A DNA stretch of 64,000 nt from Acidobacteriota bacterium (GTDB lineage Bacteria; Acidobacteriota; Terriglobia; Terriglobales; Acidobacteriaceae). Of the stretch, positions 1-8,177 are shown piece after piece. Made by a program: the position numbers and the translations under genes. The notes beneath the pieces were generated by a model, which was given only the letters and a program-made list of their open reading frames with translations, was not told the DNA's origin and ran no database searches. The first letter of the stretch is position 1. The number at the start of each line of letters is the position of its first letter. The DNA lies in NCBI GenBank assembly GCA_021846275.1, contig JAJZBZ010000003.1, forward strand, positions 310,001 through 374,000. Reading direction: 5' to 3'.

Positions 1-46
1 CGACCAACGGCCCCATCGCAGTTGTAATTCTCAGCTAGGAGGAGCA

Positions 47-3000
47 ATGAAAAAAAACTGGGTACTCTTTGCCGCTTTCGCGTGCGCAGTCTGCGCCGCC
101 CAGACCACGCCGCAGTATCTCCCGATGAACGGGATCAAGTTGTCGCCAGTCGGTAACACGTCAAACAATGCAGCGACCGCATCCTGCTATGTCACAAACA
201 GCGGCACCATCGTTGTCTATCCGCTGTCGTATGGCAATGGCTACACTTCGGCTCCGTCCGTGACGCTGACGAACGCTCCTTCTGGAGCGACGGCGACCAT
301 CACGGCAGCAGCTCCTGTGAATGGGCAAATTACATCCTACAGCGTCACGTCCTCCGGCTGGCCGCAAGGATCGGCGGATAGTTCCGGCGCATGGGATAAT
401 TCGACGTGCCCCGCAAACATCGTGGTGGCCGTACCACCCGTTGCGCCCTCTCCTACTCCGGTCCTCAACGCGGCAAACGGGATGAGTGTGTTTCAGCCGA
501 CGATCCGCGTAGATGACTTCGGCGCAAAAGGCGACGGCGTGACGGATGATTCGGTCGCCATTCAGCAAGCTATAAATTGGGCCTATAACACCTATCCGAA
601 TAGTCACCCGGTGGTAAGTTTCACTACTGGAAAAACTTACTATCTAGGCTCTGTCAACGGCACTTATCCTGCAGCGTTTGACGACGGAACTGTGCCGGTT
701 GCGGCGACACTGAACTGCACGGCGACGAGTGGCGTGGCCACTTGCTCTTTGGCGTCGGGTCTTCAGGGATACGATCTGGCATCGTCCACGAGCTACGTTC
801 CCCTAGTTGTGCCGTCGTCTGTCTCCGGTTCGGGTCTGTCAATCACACCCACCTTGTCGCCGTGCACCGCCGCCGCGTGCGGAGCGAATACAAACGTCGG
901 ACACTATGTGAGCGCCATCACAGTAAACAGTGGCGGGTCCGGCTACCCCAGCACCTTCACCGCGTATCTTGGACCCACTTGCAGCAGCGCCCCATGCACA
1001 TGGCTTGCTCCCGAACCACCGGCTCAGATTGGTTACAGTGTGTATGTTCCTAGTGGAGTGAGCATCGCAGGAAACGGGGCTACAATTGTGGGGGGGTACA
1101 CGGGCGCGGCGCAGACTGCGAGCAGCTATAGCACAGCGTTTCCTTATGTTGCCGCGTTCTCGGTTGGAGGTTACAGCACAATTTCTGATCTTGTTTTGAG
1201 CGGCACTTTCATTGGCTTTGGAAACATCGGACCGTACGTCACCATCCACGACGTACTTGGCTTTGGTCTTGGAATTATGATGCAAAGCCAGAACTCGCAA
1301 TTCGACACCTTCTACAACATCAACAAACCGAATCAAGGCGGCGGTCCCGGTTCCATGATCGTGCTTGGAGGGCAGTGGGCCTCGCGCTCATGGAAGTATT
1401 CGCCTGAAAGCGCTCCTGTTTTGAATGATTTCAATCTCGCCGACAATCTTATCGTCAACAATGCGAATTGGTGGGGGGCGAGTTCTTACATGAATATCCA
1501 GAAGCCTCTGGACTGCTGGTTTGACCAGAACTTCTATCATTTGGAAGACCAGGGGTACACGACTTCTCTGGGATGCTACACCCCTCCGGGCGGAGTTACG
1601 CGAGCGACCGATCAGGATAATGCTTCTTTGGGTGTAGACCCATCTATGTACTACCGAGGCGTCTTTGGAAATGTGATCGCTCTTTACACGCGGTACGGAA
1701 GACCGCTGAATTCGATATTGCTCAAGAGCATCGTATCCAAGTTCAACTCTGGCTACGACGTGATTTTGGGCGGAGCCAACAACGCTACTTCCATCAGCGG
1801 CATTTCGGAGGAAGCTACAGGACAGTGCGTGATGAGCGGGACGACTTACCCCTACGGAGCAGCGGCGTGCCCTAATCCGTACGAGCCGTGGGCGACAACG
1901 AGCAACGCATCCATCCTCGGGGACGGCGCGGGGACGATCCGTAACATACAAACATCAAACCGAAATTTCATATATTCAGATTCGCTGTTTAACACAGTTT
2001 CGTGGACGCCTTTTACAACGGCTCAAGCTTTTGCGGCTACCTCGGACTCCACCACACCGCTTAACAGCAATTCTGCTTCGGCATCGAGTTCTTCTCGAAT
2101 GGTTTTGGGGCACGAGCCAGAAACCGTCACTCCGCAAGGAAAGGTGCTAGCGTCTTCCCAAAAATTGCTTTTTCAAACCTCCGCAGTGCATAGCTCAAAC
2201 GGTCCGAGTATCTGGACAATGCAAGCTGCCGGTGGCAACCAGTTCTTCAACTGGCCTGAGCGGTTTGACTTTTCTTTGTGGAACAGCGGAGTCTCCTCGA
2301 ACGGCTTTGGGTCAGGATACGCCGAGGTCAAGATGCCGGGGCTGCTGATTGACTCCAGAGCAAGCACCACCGGGCAAGTGATTACAGCGTCTGTAACATC
2401 TGGAGGGTCCGGGTACGCGCCGAGCAGCGTTGTGGGTTGCACCGTGTCCCAGTCCACAAACACGAGTGTCCTGGTGCCTGGCACTTCCAATCCATATCAG
2501 GCCACATGCTATGCGACGACGAATGTTCTTGGCGCGGTGACTGCGGTAAAGATTGTCTCACCGGGACTCGGCTACCTGAGCGCACCCACTGTGACGATTG
2601 CAGCCCCGCCGAGCGGCGGAACGCAGGCGACCGCGACCGCAACAATTTCTCCGATCTCGAACGAAATGGCCGATGGGCACCTCATCAACGAACCAGTCTA
2701 CTTCGGATCAGGCGGAACGGTTGCGCCGTATTCGTCCGTGACTCTTTCGGATATTTCGTGCCCAGATATTTACACCATCGACGGTAGCGGTCCTGGAGCA
2801 GGCGACTATCTGACGGTGAATGGCTTTGGATCATCAACGCTGCCTCCGCAAACGGTGACTTTTGTGGCAAGGTCGAGTCGATTCGGGGGTTGCATTCTGA
2901 CCATCAACAATAACGGAAGCTCTTCGTACACCTACAGCGCGGGAAGTTCCAGCGCGCCGTGGATGATACACGCGGAAGGCGCGGGAGCCACCACTAACGC

Positions 3001-3316
3001 CAGCACCGGACCTCAAGCCATCTACACGGCGTCTCCGACAGTGTCAACGGCTGGCTTGCCGACGCCGAATTTTTCAGCAACTTCTGGATCGATTGGCGGG
3101 TCTGCTTTGTCGGCTGGCTGTACTTCCGAGGGGACTCTCACGGTCAGCGGAGCGACGACTTCTATGGTGTGCCTCATGAGCGGAACAGGCGGCAACCCAG
3201 CAAACATCCAGCCGCAATGCTCAGTGACTGCGGCAAACACAGTGACGCTCCAGCTTTGCACGGCGGTGTCGGTGACGCCGACTGCTCAAACATACAATGT
3301 GCGGGTAATTCAGTAG
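47..3316 (+). CDS. Secreted or tailspike-like beta-helix protein with pectate-lyase-type domain
   Basis: A 1089-residue protein with a signal peptide (residues 1-19) and a strong AGGAGG-type ribosome binding site just upstream. From about residue 155 it carries the VDDFGAKGDGVTDD signature of the Pectate_lyase_3 / glycoside hydrolase 28-like right-handed beta-helix fold. Before and after the helix there are four modules resembling GxGYxSAPxVT, near residues 64, 300, 785 and 840, a module often seen in phage tail fibres and acidobacterial secreted fibres. The C-terminus (about the last 75 residues, beginning SIGGSALSAG and ending TYNVRVIQ) resembles terminal domains of such fibres. It probably binds or cleaves polysaccharide. 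Its position next to an integrase and att-like sequence suggests element cargo, either a prophage tailspike or a surface enzyme; the signal peptide favours export. Catalytic residues were not identified. The stop overlaps the convergent next gene by 7 bases. Confidence 0.75.
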   Translation: MKKNWVLFAAFACAVCAAQTTPQYLPMNGIKLSPVGNTSNNAATASCYVTNSGTIVVYPLSYGNGYTSAPSVTLTNAPSGATATITAAAPVNGQITSYSVTSSGWPQGSADSSGAWDNSTCPANIVVAVPPVAPSPTPVLNAANGMSVFQPTIRVDDFGAKGDGVTDDSVAIQQAINWAYNTYPNSHPVVSFTTGKTYYLGSVNGTYPAAFDDGTVPVAATLNCTATSGVATCSLASGLQGYDLASSTSYVPLVVPSSVSGSGLSITPTLSPCTAAACGANTNVGHYVSAITVNSGGSGYPSTFTAYLGPTCSSAPCTWLAPEPPAQIGYSVYVPSGVSIAGNGATIVGGYTGAAQTASSYSTAFPYVAAFSVGGYSTISDLVLSGTFIGFGNIGPYVTIHDVLGFGLGIMMQSQNSQFDTFYNINKPNQGGGPGSMIVLGGQWASRSWKYSPESAPVLNDFNLADNLIVNNANWWGASSYMNIQKPLDCWFDQNFYHLEDQGYTTSLGCYTPPGGVTRATDQDNASLGVDPSMYYRGVFGNVIALYTRYGRPLNSILLKSIVSKFNSGYDVILGGANNATSISGISEEATGQCVMSGTTYPYGAAACPNPYEPWATTSNASILGDGAGTIRNIQTSNRNFIYSDSLFNTVSWTPFTTAQAFAATSDSTTPLNSNSASASSSSRMVLGHEPETVTPQGKVLASSQKLLFQTSAVHSSNGPSIWTMQAAGGNQFFNWPERFDFSLWNSGVSSNGFGSGYAEVKMPGLLIDSRASTTGQVITASVTSGGSGYAPSSVVGCTVSQSTNTSVLVPGTSNPYQATCYATTNVLGAVTAVKIVSPGLGYLSAPTVTIAAPPSGGTQATATATISPISNEMADGHLINEPVYFGSGGTVAPYSSVTLSDISCPDIYTIDGSGPGAGDYLTVNGFGSSTLPPQTVTFVARSSRFGGCILTINNNGSSSYTYSAGSSSAPWMIHAEGAGATTNASTGPQAIYTASPTVSTAGLPTPNFSATSGSIGGSALSAGCTSEGTLTVSGATTSMVCLMSGTGGNPANIQPQCSVTAANTVTLQLCTAVSVTPTAQTYNVRVIQ

Positions 3317-3519
3317 GGCGGCTGTGCGCCTGCGCGACGGCGCTCCAGGTATTCAGCGATCGCGCGCTGGATATGCGCGGATCGCTGAACTCCATCGAGA
3401 CGCTCTAGCACAGAAAGCTCGGCGAGGTGGGTATCGCTGACGCGGAGTGAGATCGGAGTCGTCTTCAGCTTGCTCCGCGCGCGCGTCGGTCCCGGAGCGA
3501 GCTTCTTCGGCTTTCCCAT
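3310..3519 (-). CDS. Small ribbon-helix-helix (CopG/Arc-type) regulator
   Basis: A 69-residue basic protein. After a Lys/Arg-rich N-terminal arm comes a ribbon-helix-helix pattern: strand TPISLRVSD, helix HLAELSVLERLDG, then a second helix ending EYLERRR. It is divergent from the integrase gene, and a 17-bp palindrome lies between them, so it may repress the integrase and itself. The ATG at 3519 is preferred over an in-frame TTG at 3549, because the TTG lies between the -35 and -10 boxes of the likely promoter. It could instead be an orphan antitoxin or element partition-type protein; no partner toxin is visible. Confidence 0.65.
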   Translation of the reverse strand: MGKPKKLAPGPTRARSKLKTTPISLRVSDTHLAELSVLERLDGVQRSAHIQRAIAEYLERRRAGAQPPY

Positions 3520-3528
3520 ATTGAAAAC

Positions 3529-3556
3529 TTTATTCGGAAATTCGACCAAATGTCAA
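3529..3556 (-). promoter_or_regulatory. Promoter for the ribbon-helix-helix gene
   Basis: On the minus strand TTGACA (3556-3551) is followed after 16 bases by AATAAA (3534-3529). The predicted transcript start falls within a few bases of the ATG at 3519, so the message would have almost no leader. Confidence 0.45.
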
Positions 3557-3576
3557 AAAAAGTTGAGTATGGTATT

Positions 3577-3593
3577 GAATTGAAATTCAATTC
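3577..3593. promoter_or_regulatory. Palindromic operator candidate between regulator and integrase
   Basis: GAATTGAA-A-TTCAATTC is a perfect 8-bp inverted repeat around one central base. It sits 8 bases before the integrase start and about 20 bases upstream of the regulator promoter -35 box. An AT-rich perfect palindrome between a ribbon-helix-helix gene and an integrase is a natural operator. Binding by this regulator is inferred. Confidence 0.45.
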
Positions 3594-3601
3594 GATACAG
3601 A

Positions 3602-4765
3602 ATGGAGAGGCACCCCGGGAATTTGCGCGCGGGACATAGGAGACGCCAGGTTCGAGTGCAGCATACGGCTGGTCACATTTTGTGCAAGGCCTGCGAGTTG
3701 TCCGACCCGCGGCGTCTGAGGCTGAACGCCGAGATCGTCTTTCCGTCGGCGTTTGAAGAATGGATGCGCCTGCGGATGGTGGGCCACGGCGTCTCAGGCT
3801 CTCCACGCTTCCTCGCCTCGAAGACGGTCAAGGATTATCGGGCCTGCGCCGATGCGCTTTCGCGATTCTTTGGGCGTCTTCGGTTGTGTGAGATTCATCC
3901 GGGCCACATCGCAGAGTATCAACGTGGTCGAGCTGCCTGCGACGGTTCTTTGGCGTCCTGGGCAAAGCCATGCGGCTCCAACCGTATTCGCAAGGAAGTG
4001 GATCTTCTGCTCAGGGTTCTCCGGGATGCGGGAACATGGGGAGAGGAGGAGGAAAGCCGGTTCATTCCGCTTCGCAGAACCGAGCGGGACGTGCGACGAG
4101 CGCTGCAGCCAGACGAACAGGAAAGGTTCCTCAGCGCCGCTGGATCGCGCGAGGAGTGGGCCGTCGTTTACTGCTACTCAGTCGTCGGCATACAGACGAC
4201 TGCCAGCACCTACGAGCTGAGGTCGCTCCGGTTGGGCGACGTTGATCTTTCGCTAGGCACAATCAGCATCCGGGCTGCGAACGCGAAGAACCAGTACCGA
4301 GTAAGGACGATTCCGCTGGTGACGGACGAGGTGCGGAAGGCGATTGAGTGGCTTCTTAATCGCGCCTCAAATCTGGGGGCAAACTGTCGCGAGCATTTTC
4401 TCTTTCCGGCGCGGGTTGTGCGAAACAGATACGACCCGAAGCGGCCGATGGGCGACACGGGAATCTACAAGCGGTGGAGCGAAGTGCGAAAGGCGGCCGG
4501 CGTCGAGTGGCTCAGGCCGTACGACCTGCGCCACACGGCTATCACGCGCATGGCCGAGGCCGGGGTGCCGATCCAGGTGATCATGTCCTTCGCGGGACAC
4601 ATGACCCTGCAGATGCAGCAGCACTACACGGCTATCTCCATGGCCAGCAAAAGAAGCTGGGCCGAGGCGGCATGGGCGAATGACTCCAGAAAAATCGGGC
4701 CCCGATCAGACTATGGGGACCAGAATGGTTATCACGAACGAAAATTTTTCCGATTTCGGGCTTGA
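3602..4765 (+). CDS. Tyrosine recombinase / integrase
   Basis: A 387-residue phage-type integrase. The catalytic domain shows the expected residues in order: Arg in ELRSLRLGD, Lys near NAKNQYR, the HxxR box in DLRHTAITR, the second His in FAGHMTLQ, and the nucleophile Tyr in QHYTAISM. An N-terminal SAM-like arm-binding region spans roughly residues 45-150; before it there is a short HILCKACE segment that may bind metal. It would catalyse site-specific integration and excision of the element. The gene lies 85 bases before a 3' tRNA-Met fragment, the usual position for an integrase beside its attachment site. No clear ribosome binding site precedes the ATG, so a later start is possible. Confidence 0.85.
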   Translation: MERHPGNLRAGHRRRQVRVQHTAGHILCKACELSDPRRLRLNAEIVFPSAFEEWMRLRMVGHGVSGSPRFLASKTVKDYRACADALSRFFGRLRLCEIHPGHIAEYQRGRAACDGSLASWAKPCGSNRIRKEVDLLLRVLRDAGTWGEEEESRFIPLRRTERDVRRALQPDEQERFLSAAGSREEWAVVYCYSVVGIQTTASTYELRSLRLGDVDLSLGTISIRAANAKNQYRVRTIPLVTDEVRKAIEWLLNRASNLGANCREHFLFPARVVRNRYDPKRPMGDTGIYKRWSEVRKAAGVEWLRPYDLRHTAITRMAEAGVPIQVIMSFAGHMTLQMQQHYTAISMASKRSWAEAAWANDSRKIGPRSDYGDQNGYHERKFFRFRA

Positions 4766-4850
4766 CAAAGGAAAGACCGGACCGCAGTATTGGCTACAGT
4801 CACATTGAAGCTGCCCCGTGACGAGACAGTGGTTGCCGAGCGCGCCAGCG

Positions 4851-4909
4851 CTTAGAGCGACGGATTCATAACCCGTAGGTCGGCGGTTCGATCCCGCCCT
4901 CCGCCACCA
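4851..4909 (+). tRNA. 3' part of tRNA-Met(CAT): probable attachment site
   Basis: The sequence matches a tRNA from the D-loop onward: end of D-stem GAGC, anticodon CAT at 4867-4869, T-arm GGCGG/CCGCC (4882-4898), acceptor strand CTCCGCC (4899-4905) and encoded CCA (4907-4909). The 5' half is missing: no GGCGGAG that could pair with the acceptor strand and no GCTC for the D-stem occur in the 40 bases upstream. It is therefore best read as the distal attachment site left when the element on the left integrated into a tRNA-Met gene. The intact tRNA should lie beyond the left edge, in the same orientation. A highly divergent complete tRNA is much less likely. Confidence 0.65.
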
Positions 4910-4998
4910 AAAAAACAGAGCGATCAGATAGTCGTTTCATCAAGATTTCGCCGCAGATGGGAATATCCTTAGTTGCCGACAGAAAACATTCTTTCGGA

Positions 4999-5012
4999 GG
5001 TTCCCCGGAACC
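4999..5012 (+). promoter_or_regulatory. Hairpin between Shine-Dalgarno and start codon
   Basis: GGTTCC-CC-GGAACC is a perfect 6-bp inverted repeat whose last base touches the ATG at 5013. Its first two G residues belong to the GGAGG Shine-Dalgarno (4996-5000). Folding would hide part of the Shine-Dalgarno or shorten a 12-base spacer, so it could tune translation of the outer-membrane gene. Confidence 0.35.
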
Positions 5013-6221
5013 ATGAGGAAATACTGTCTGCTCCATCTTGCGTTGCTCTGTCCGGTCCTTTATGCCGCCGCCCCGGTCAATTCCCCTCCGCCATTTGAAA
5101 TCTACGCCGGATACTCCTGGCTCTCCAACTCGTTCAATTCCGTCACCGGCTCACCCCAGCCGTTGAACGGAATCTTCGCCGGCCTCGCTTTTCCCGAGTG
5201 GCATCACCTGCGCATTCGGCTCGACTACTCCATGTACCGCGGAACCAACCTCGGCGACCCTCAGAACTCCTTCTTCATCATGAGCGGCGGCCAGTACGGC
5301 CGAACCTTTCATCGCGAGCGATTCTACCTCGAAGCCCTGGCTGGCGAAGGCAGCGTGAACGGCACCTGGTTCGGCACCGCCAACTCCGGCTACAAAAACG
5401 GCAACACCGGCACCATCGCTTCCTTTGCCGAGTTCCTCGGCGGAGGTTTCGACACTCCCCTCAGTTCTCACACCGCCTTTCGCATCGAAGGCGGCATGCA
5501 GCACAGCAACTTTGACCCCATCACTCCAGACACTGCGGGAAGCGTCCCCTACCATCTCGCCGGCATCCCCGATTACTTTGGACGCATCTCCGCCGGCATC
5601 GTCTGGATACCGCGTCTCGGATCGCCAATCCAGCCGTCGTCCGAGCACGCGCCCCGTCGCCCGGTGGAAAGCGAATTCATCGCCGAAAGCCTCAACTCCT
5701 TTGGCCACATTCACCTCTTCTCCGACGCCTGGTACAGCTACCTCAACGTCGGTGGCGTCGAATACGACCGCCACTCCTGGGGCAGAGTCCTCGGTGCCGA
5801 CGTGGACTACTCCGCCGAGTTCCTGCCCATCATCATCCTGCGCCAGCCCAGCAAGACCGACATCTGGGGTGACAGGCTATCGCATTCCTACGAAACCATC
5901 CCCGGCATTGGCATCCTGCCCATCGGCACCCGACTCATGTGGTTCAGCCACGCCCGCGTCAAGCCCTACTATGTCATCAAGGCAGGCATGACCGGTTACA
6001 CGAAGAAGGCGTTCTCGCAATACGCCACGTACCAGAACTTCGCGCTCGATCAGAGTGTCGGCTTCCAGTTTCGCCTCAACAACCGCTTTGACTTCCGCAC
6101 CGCCTTCGGCTTCCTCCACCAGTCCAACGGCTTCGTTGTTCCATCCAATCCGGGTCTCGACGAAATGAACTGGAACATCGGCCTGAGCTATCATCTCGGC
6201 CGTCCCAAGCCCGTGGTGTAA
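5013..6221 (+). CDS. Outer-membrane barrel with C-terminal PagL-like (lipid A 3-O-deacylase) domain
   Basis: A 402-residue exported protein with a signal peptide (residues 1-19, ending YAA). The first half (about 25-205) has the aromatic, alternating strands of an OmpA-type outer-membrane barrel, beginning YAGYSWLSNS. The second half (about 225-402) resembles PagL, the outer-membrane esterase that removes the 3-O acyl chain from lipid A. The HxS motif is present as HQSNG (His369, Ser371), with an acidic pair Asp383-Glu384 about where PagL has its third catalytic residue. PagL proteins are normally single barrels of under 200 residues, so this looks like a two-barrel fusion. It stands alone, downstream of the attachment-like site and transcribed away from it. 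Deacylase activity is inferred from the motif only. Confidence 0.7.
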   Translation: MRKYCLLHLALLCPVLYAAAPVNSPPPFEIYAGYSWLSNSFNSVTGSPQPLNGIFAGLAFPEWHHLRIRLDYSMYRGTNLGDPQNSFFIMSGGQYGRTFHRERFYLEALAGEGSVNGTWFGTANSGYKNGNTGTIASFAEFLGGGFDTPLSSHTAFRIEGGMQHSNFDPITPDTAGSVPYHLAGIPDYFGRISAGIVWIPRLGSPIQPSSEHAPRRPVESEFIAESLNSFGHIHLFSDAWYSYLNVGGVEYDRHSWGRVLGADVDYSAEFLPIIILRQPSKTDIWGDRLSHSYETIPGIGILPIGTRLMWFSHARVKPYYVIKAGMTGYTKKAFSQYATYQNFALDQSVGFQFRLNNRFDFRTAFGFLHQSNGFVVPSNPGLDEMNWNIGLSYHLGRPKPVV

Positions 6222-6362
6222 CGCAAAACTCACTCTCTGTCACCATCTTCCGTCGCTCACTGCCGTACGTGCTCCGCGACCAGCGAAAGCGATCACAAGC
6301 GTCCGTGGCGCGTGAAGCGCGCGCCTGCCTTGCGCAGTGTTCGGCTACACTCGATAGCGAAA

Positions 6363-8156
6363 ATGTTTTTCCCCGTCCTGTTGCGTCGAACACTTCCGCT
6401 GCTCGTCCTCCTCGCGCCAGCCGCGCTGGCACGCGCCCAATCGACTTCCCTTCACCAGGCCGACTCAGCCTACCGCGCCGGTCTCGCCGCGCTCAGCCGT
6501 GGCGACCTCCACGCCGCACAATCCAGCTTCGCCCAGGTCGTCCGTCTCGATCCCGCCGCCGAACAGGGCCACAGCGCGCTCGGTGCCGTCCTCGTCCGTC
6601 TCGGCCAGCTTCCATCTGGAATTCGCGAGCTGCAAACCGCCCTGCGCGCCAACCCCGCCGACCACTCCGCCCAGGAAAATCTCGCCCTCGCTTACCAGCA
6701 ATCCGGCGACAGTGCCCGCGCCATCCCGCTCTTCCGCGCCGACCTCGCCGCCGCCCGCGCGGCTCATCGCACGCTCCCACCCGGCATTCTGGAATCCTAC
6801 GCGCGCTCACTTGCCTCCACCGGCCAGCTCGCCGCCGCCACGCCCATCCTCGCCGAGGCCGCGCGCGCCCGCCCATCCGACGCCCATCTGCAGGACGAAC
6901 TCGGCACCCTCTGCGCGCTCCGCCACAACTGGCCCGCAGCCGAAGCCAGCTTCCGCGCCGCCATCACCGCTCAGCCCGATCTCGCCGTCGCCCATCTCCA
7001 CCTCGGCTCCGTCCTCGCCGCCGAAACGCGCCCCGACGCAGCTGCTGAGTGGCTCGAAGCCGCGCAGCTTGCCCCCGACAACGGAGCCATTCAGTTTGAA
7101 GTTGGCAGTTCGCTCGCGCAATCGGGTCAGGATGCGCAGGCTCTGCCCATCCTTCAGCGCGCACACACGCTGCTCCCCGCGTCCCCTCAGGCAGCCTCGC
7201 AACTCGCCGCCGTCCTCCAGCGCCAGGGCCAGCTCGCCGCCGCCATTCCGCTCTTTCAGCAGGCGCTCGCCGCCCGTCCCGACGACCCCGACACGCTCAT
7301 TAACCTCGGCATGGCCTACACCCAGCAGCAGCAGGCCAAATCCGGCATTCCCTACCTGCGCCGCGCCATCGCCCTCGCGCCCACCAACGCCATGGCTCAC
7401 CAGAACCTCGCCGCCGCCTTTATTCAACTCAACCAGATCGACGACGCCGTCACCGAACTCAAAGCCGCCCTGGTCCTCAATCCCGACTCGCCCGAACTGC
7501 ACTACAACCTCGGCCTCGCCTACAAAATGCAGGACAACGCCGACGCCGCCATCCCCGAACTCGCCGCCGCCGAAAAGCTCAACCCGCAAGCCTGGGAGCC
7601 GGCCTACGTCCTTGGACTGCTCGATCTTCAGGAGGGCCGCTACACTGACGCCGAGCCGCAGCTCGAACTCGCCCTCAAGGCCCATCCCGACAACGGCGAA
7701 GGCTGGTCCATGCTCGGCAGCGTCTACAGCAAGCTCAACCAGCTCCCACAGGCACAATCCGCGCTCGAGGAGGCCATCCGCCAGATGCCCGACGCCTCCG
7801 ACGCTCACCTGCTCCTGGCCACCGTCTACATGGACGAGCACAAACCCGACCTTGCCATCGCCCAGCGCAAACTCGCCGCCGCGCTCATGCGCGCCCACAT
7901 GAATGAGCAGCGCGCCCTCGTCGCCACTCACTCCGGCAACGCCCTGCTCGCTCAGGGCAAGCTCGACCAGGCCGCCACCGAATTCCGCAACGCAATCGGC
8001 TTCGATTCCACCTACGCCGACGCCCATCGCGGCCTCGCCGCCGTCTACCAGCGCCAGGGAAACATCACACAGGCCGCCATCGAAGCCTCGCTCGCCACCC
8101 GAGCCGCCAACACAGCAGCCAGCCCGGCCACCAATTCCGCTTCGCCTCAACCGTAA
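6363..8156 (+). CDS. Exported tetratricopeptide-repeat protein
   Basis: A 597-residue protein. Start chosen at the ATG that opens a good signal peptide (MFFPVLLRRTLPLLVLLAP, cleavage near ARAQ); an upstream in-frame ATG at 6312 would bury it. The rest is a continuous array of about 14-15 TPR units of 34 residues, with recurring patterns such as LGxAYxxxGxxxxAIP and AxxLNPxxxxAHxNLA. TPR arrays are protein-binding scaffolds, and an exported one acts in the periplasm or at the outer membrane. No enzymatic domain is present. The sugar isomerase gene follows after 21 bases, so the two may be co-transcribed. Confidence 0.85.
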   Translation: MFFPVLLRRTLPLLVLLAPAALARAQSTSLHQADSAYRAGLAALSRGDLHAAQSSFAQVVRLDPAAEQGHSALGAVLVRLGQLPSGIRELQTALRANPADHSAQENLALAYQQSGDSARAIPLFRADLAAARAAHRTLPPGILESYARSLASTGQLAAATPILAEAARARPSDAHLQDELGTLCALRHNWPAAEASFRAAITAQPDLAVAHLHLGSVLAAETRPDAAAEWLEAAQLAPDNGAIQFEVGSSLAQSGQDAQALPILQRAHTLLPASPQAASQLAAVLQRQGQLAAAIPLFQQALAARPDDPDTLINLGMAYTQQQQAKSGIPYLRRAIALAPTNAMAHQNLAAAFIQLNQIDDAVTELKAALVLNPDSPELHYNLGLAYKMQDNADAAIPELAAAEKLNPQAWEPAYVLGLLDLQEGRYTDAEPQLELALKAHPDNGEGWSMLGSVYSKLNQLPQAQSALEEAIRQMPDASDAHLLLATVYMDEHKPDLAIAQRKLAAALMRAHMNEQRALVATHSGNALLAQGKLDQAATEFRNAIGFDSTYADAHRGLAAVYQRQGNITQAAIEASLATRAANTAASPATNSASPQP

Positions 8157-8177
8157 CTCTTCCGCAGGAGCAGCCTC

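Noticed and set aside
4821-4909. Complete tRNA gene
   Set aside because: No 5' acceptor or D-stem partner could be found, so only the 3' part is claimed.
6499-7902. Pro/Ser-rich 467-codon reading frame
   Set aside because: Off-frame shadow of the TPR gene; composition reflects high GC, not a protein.
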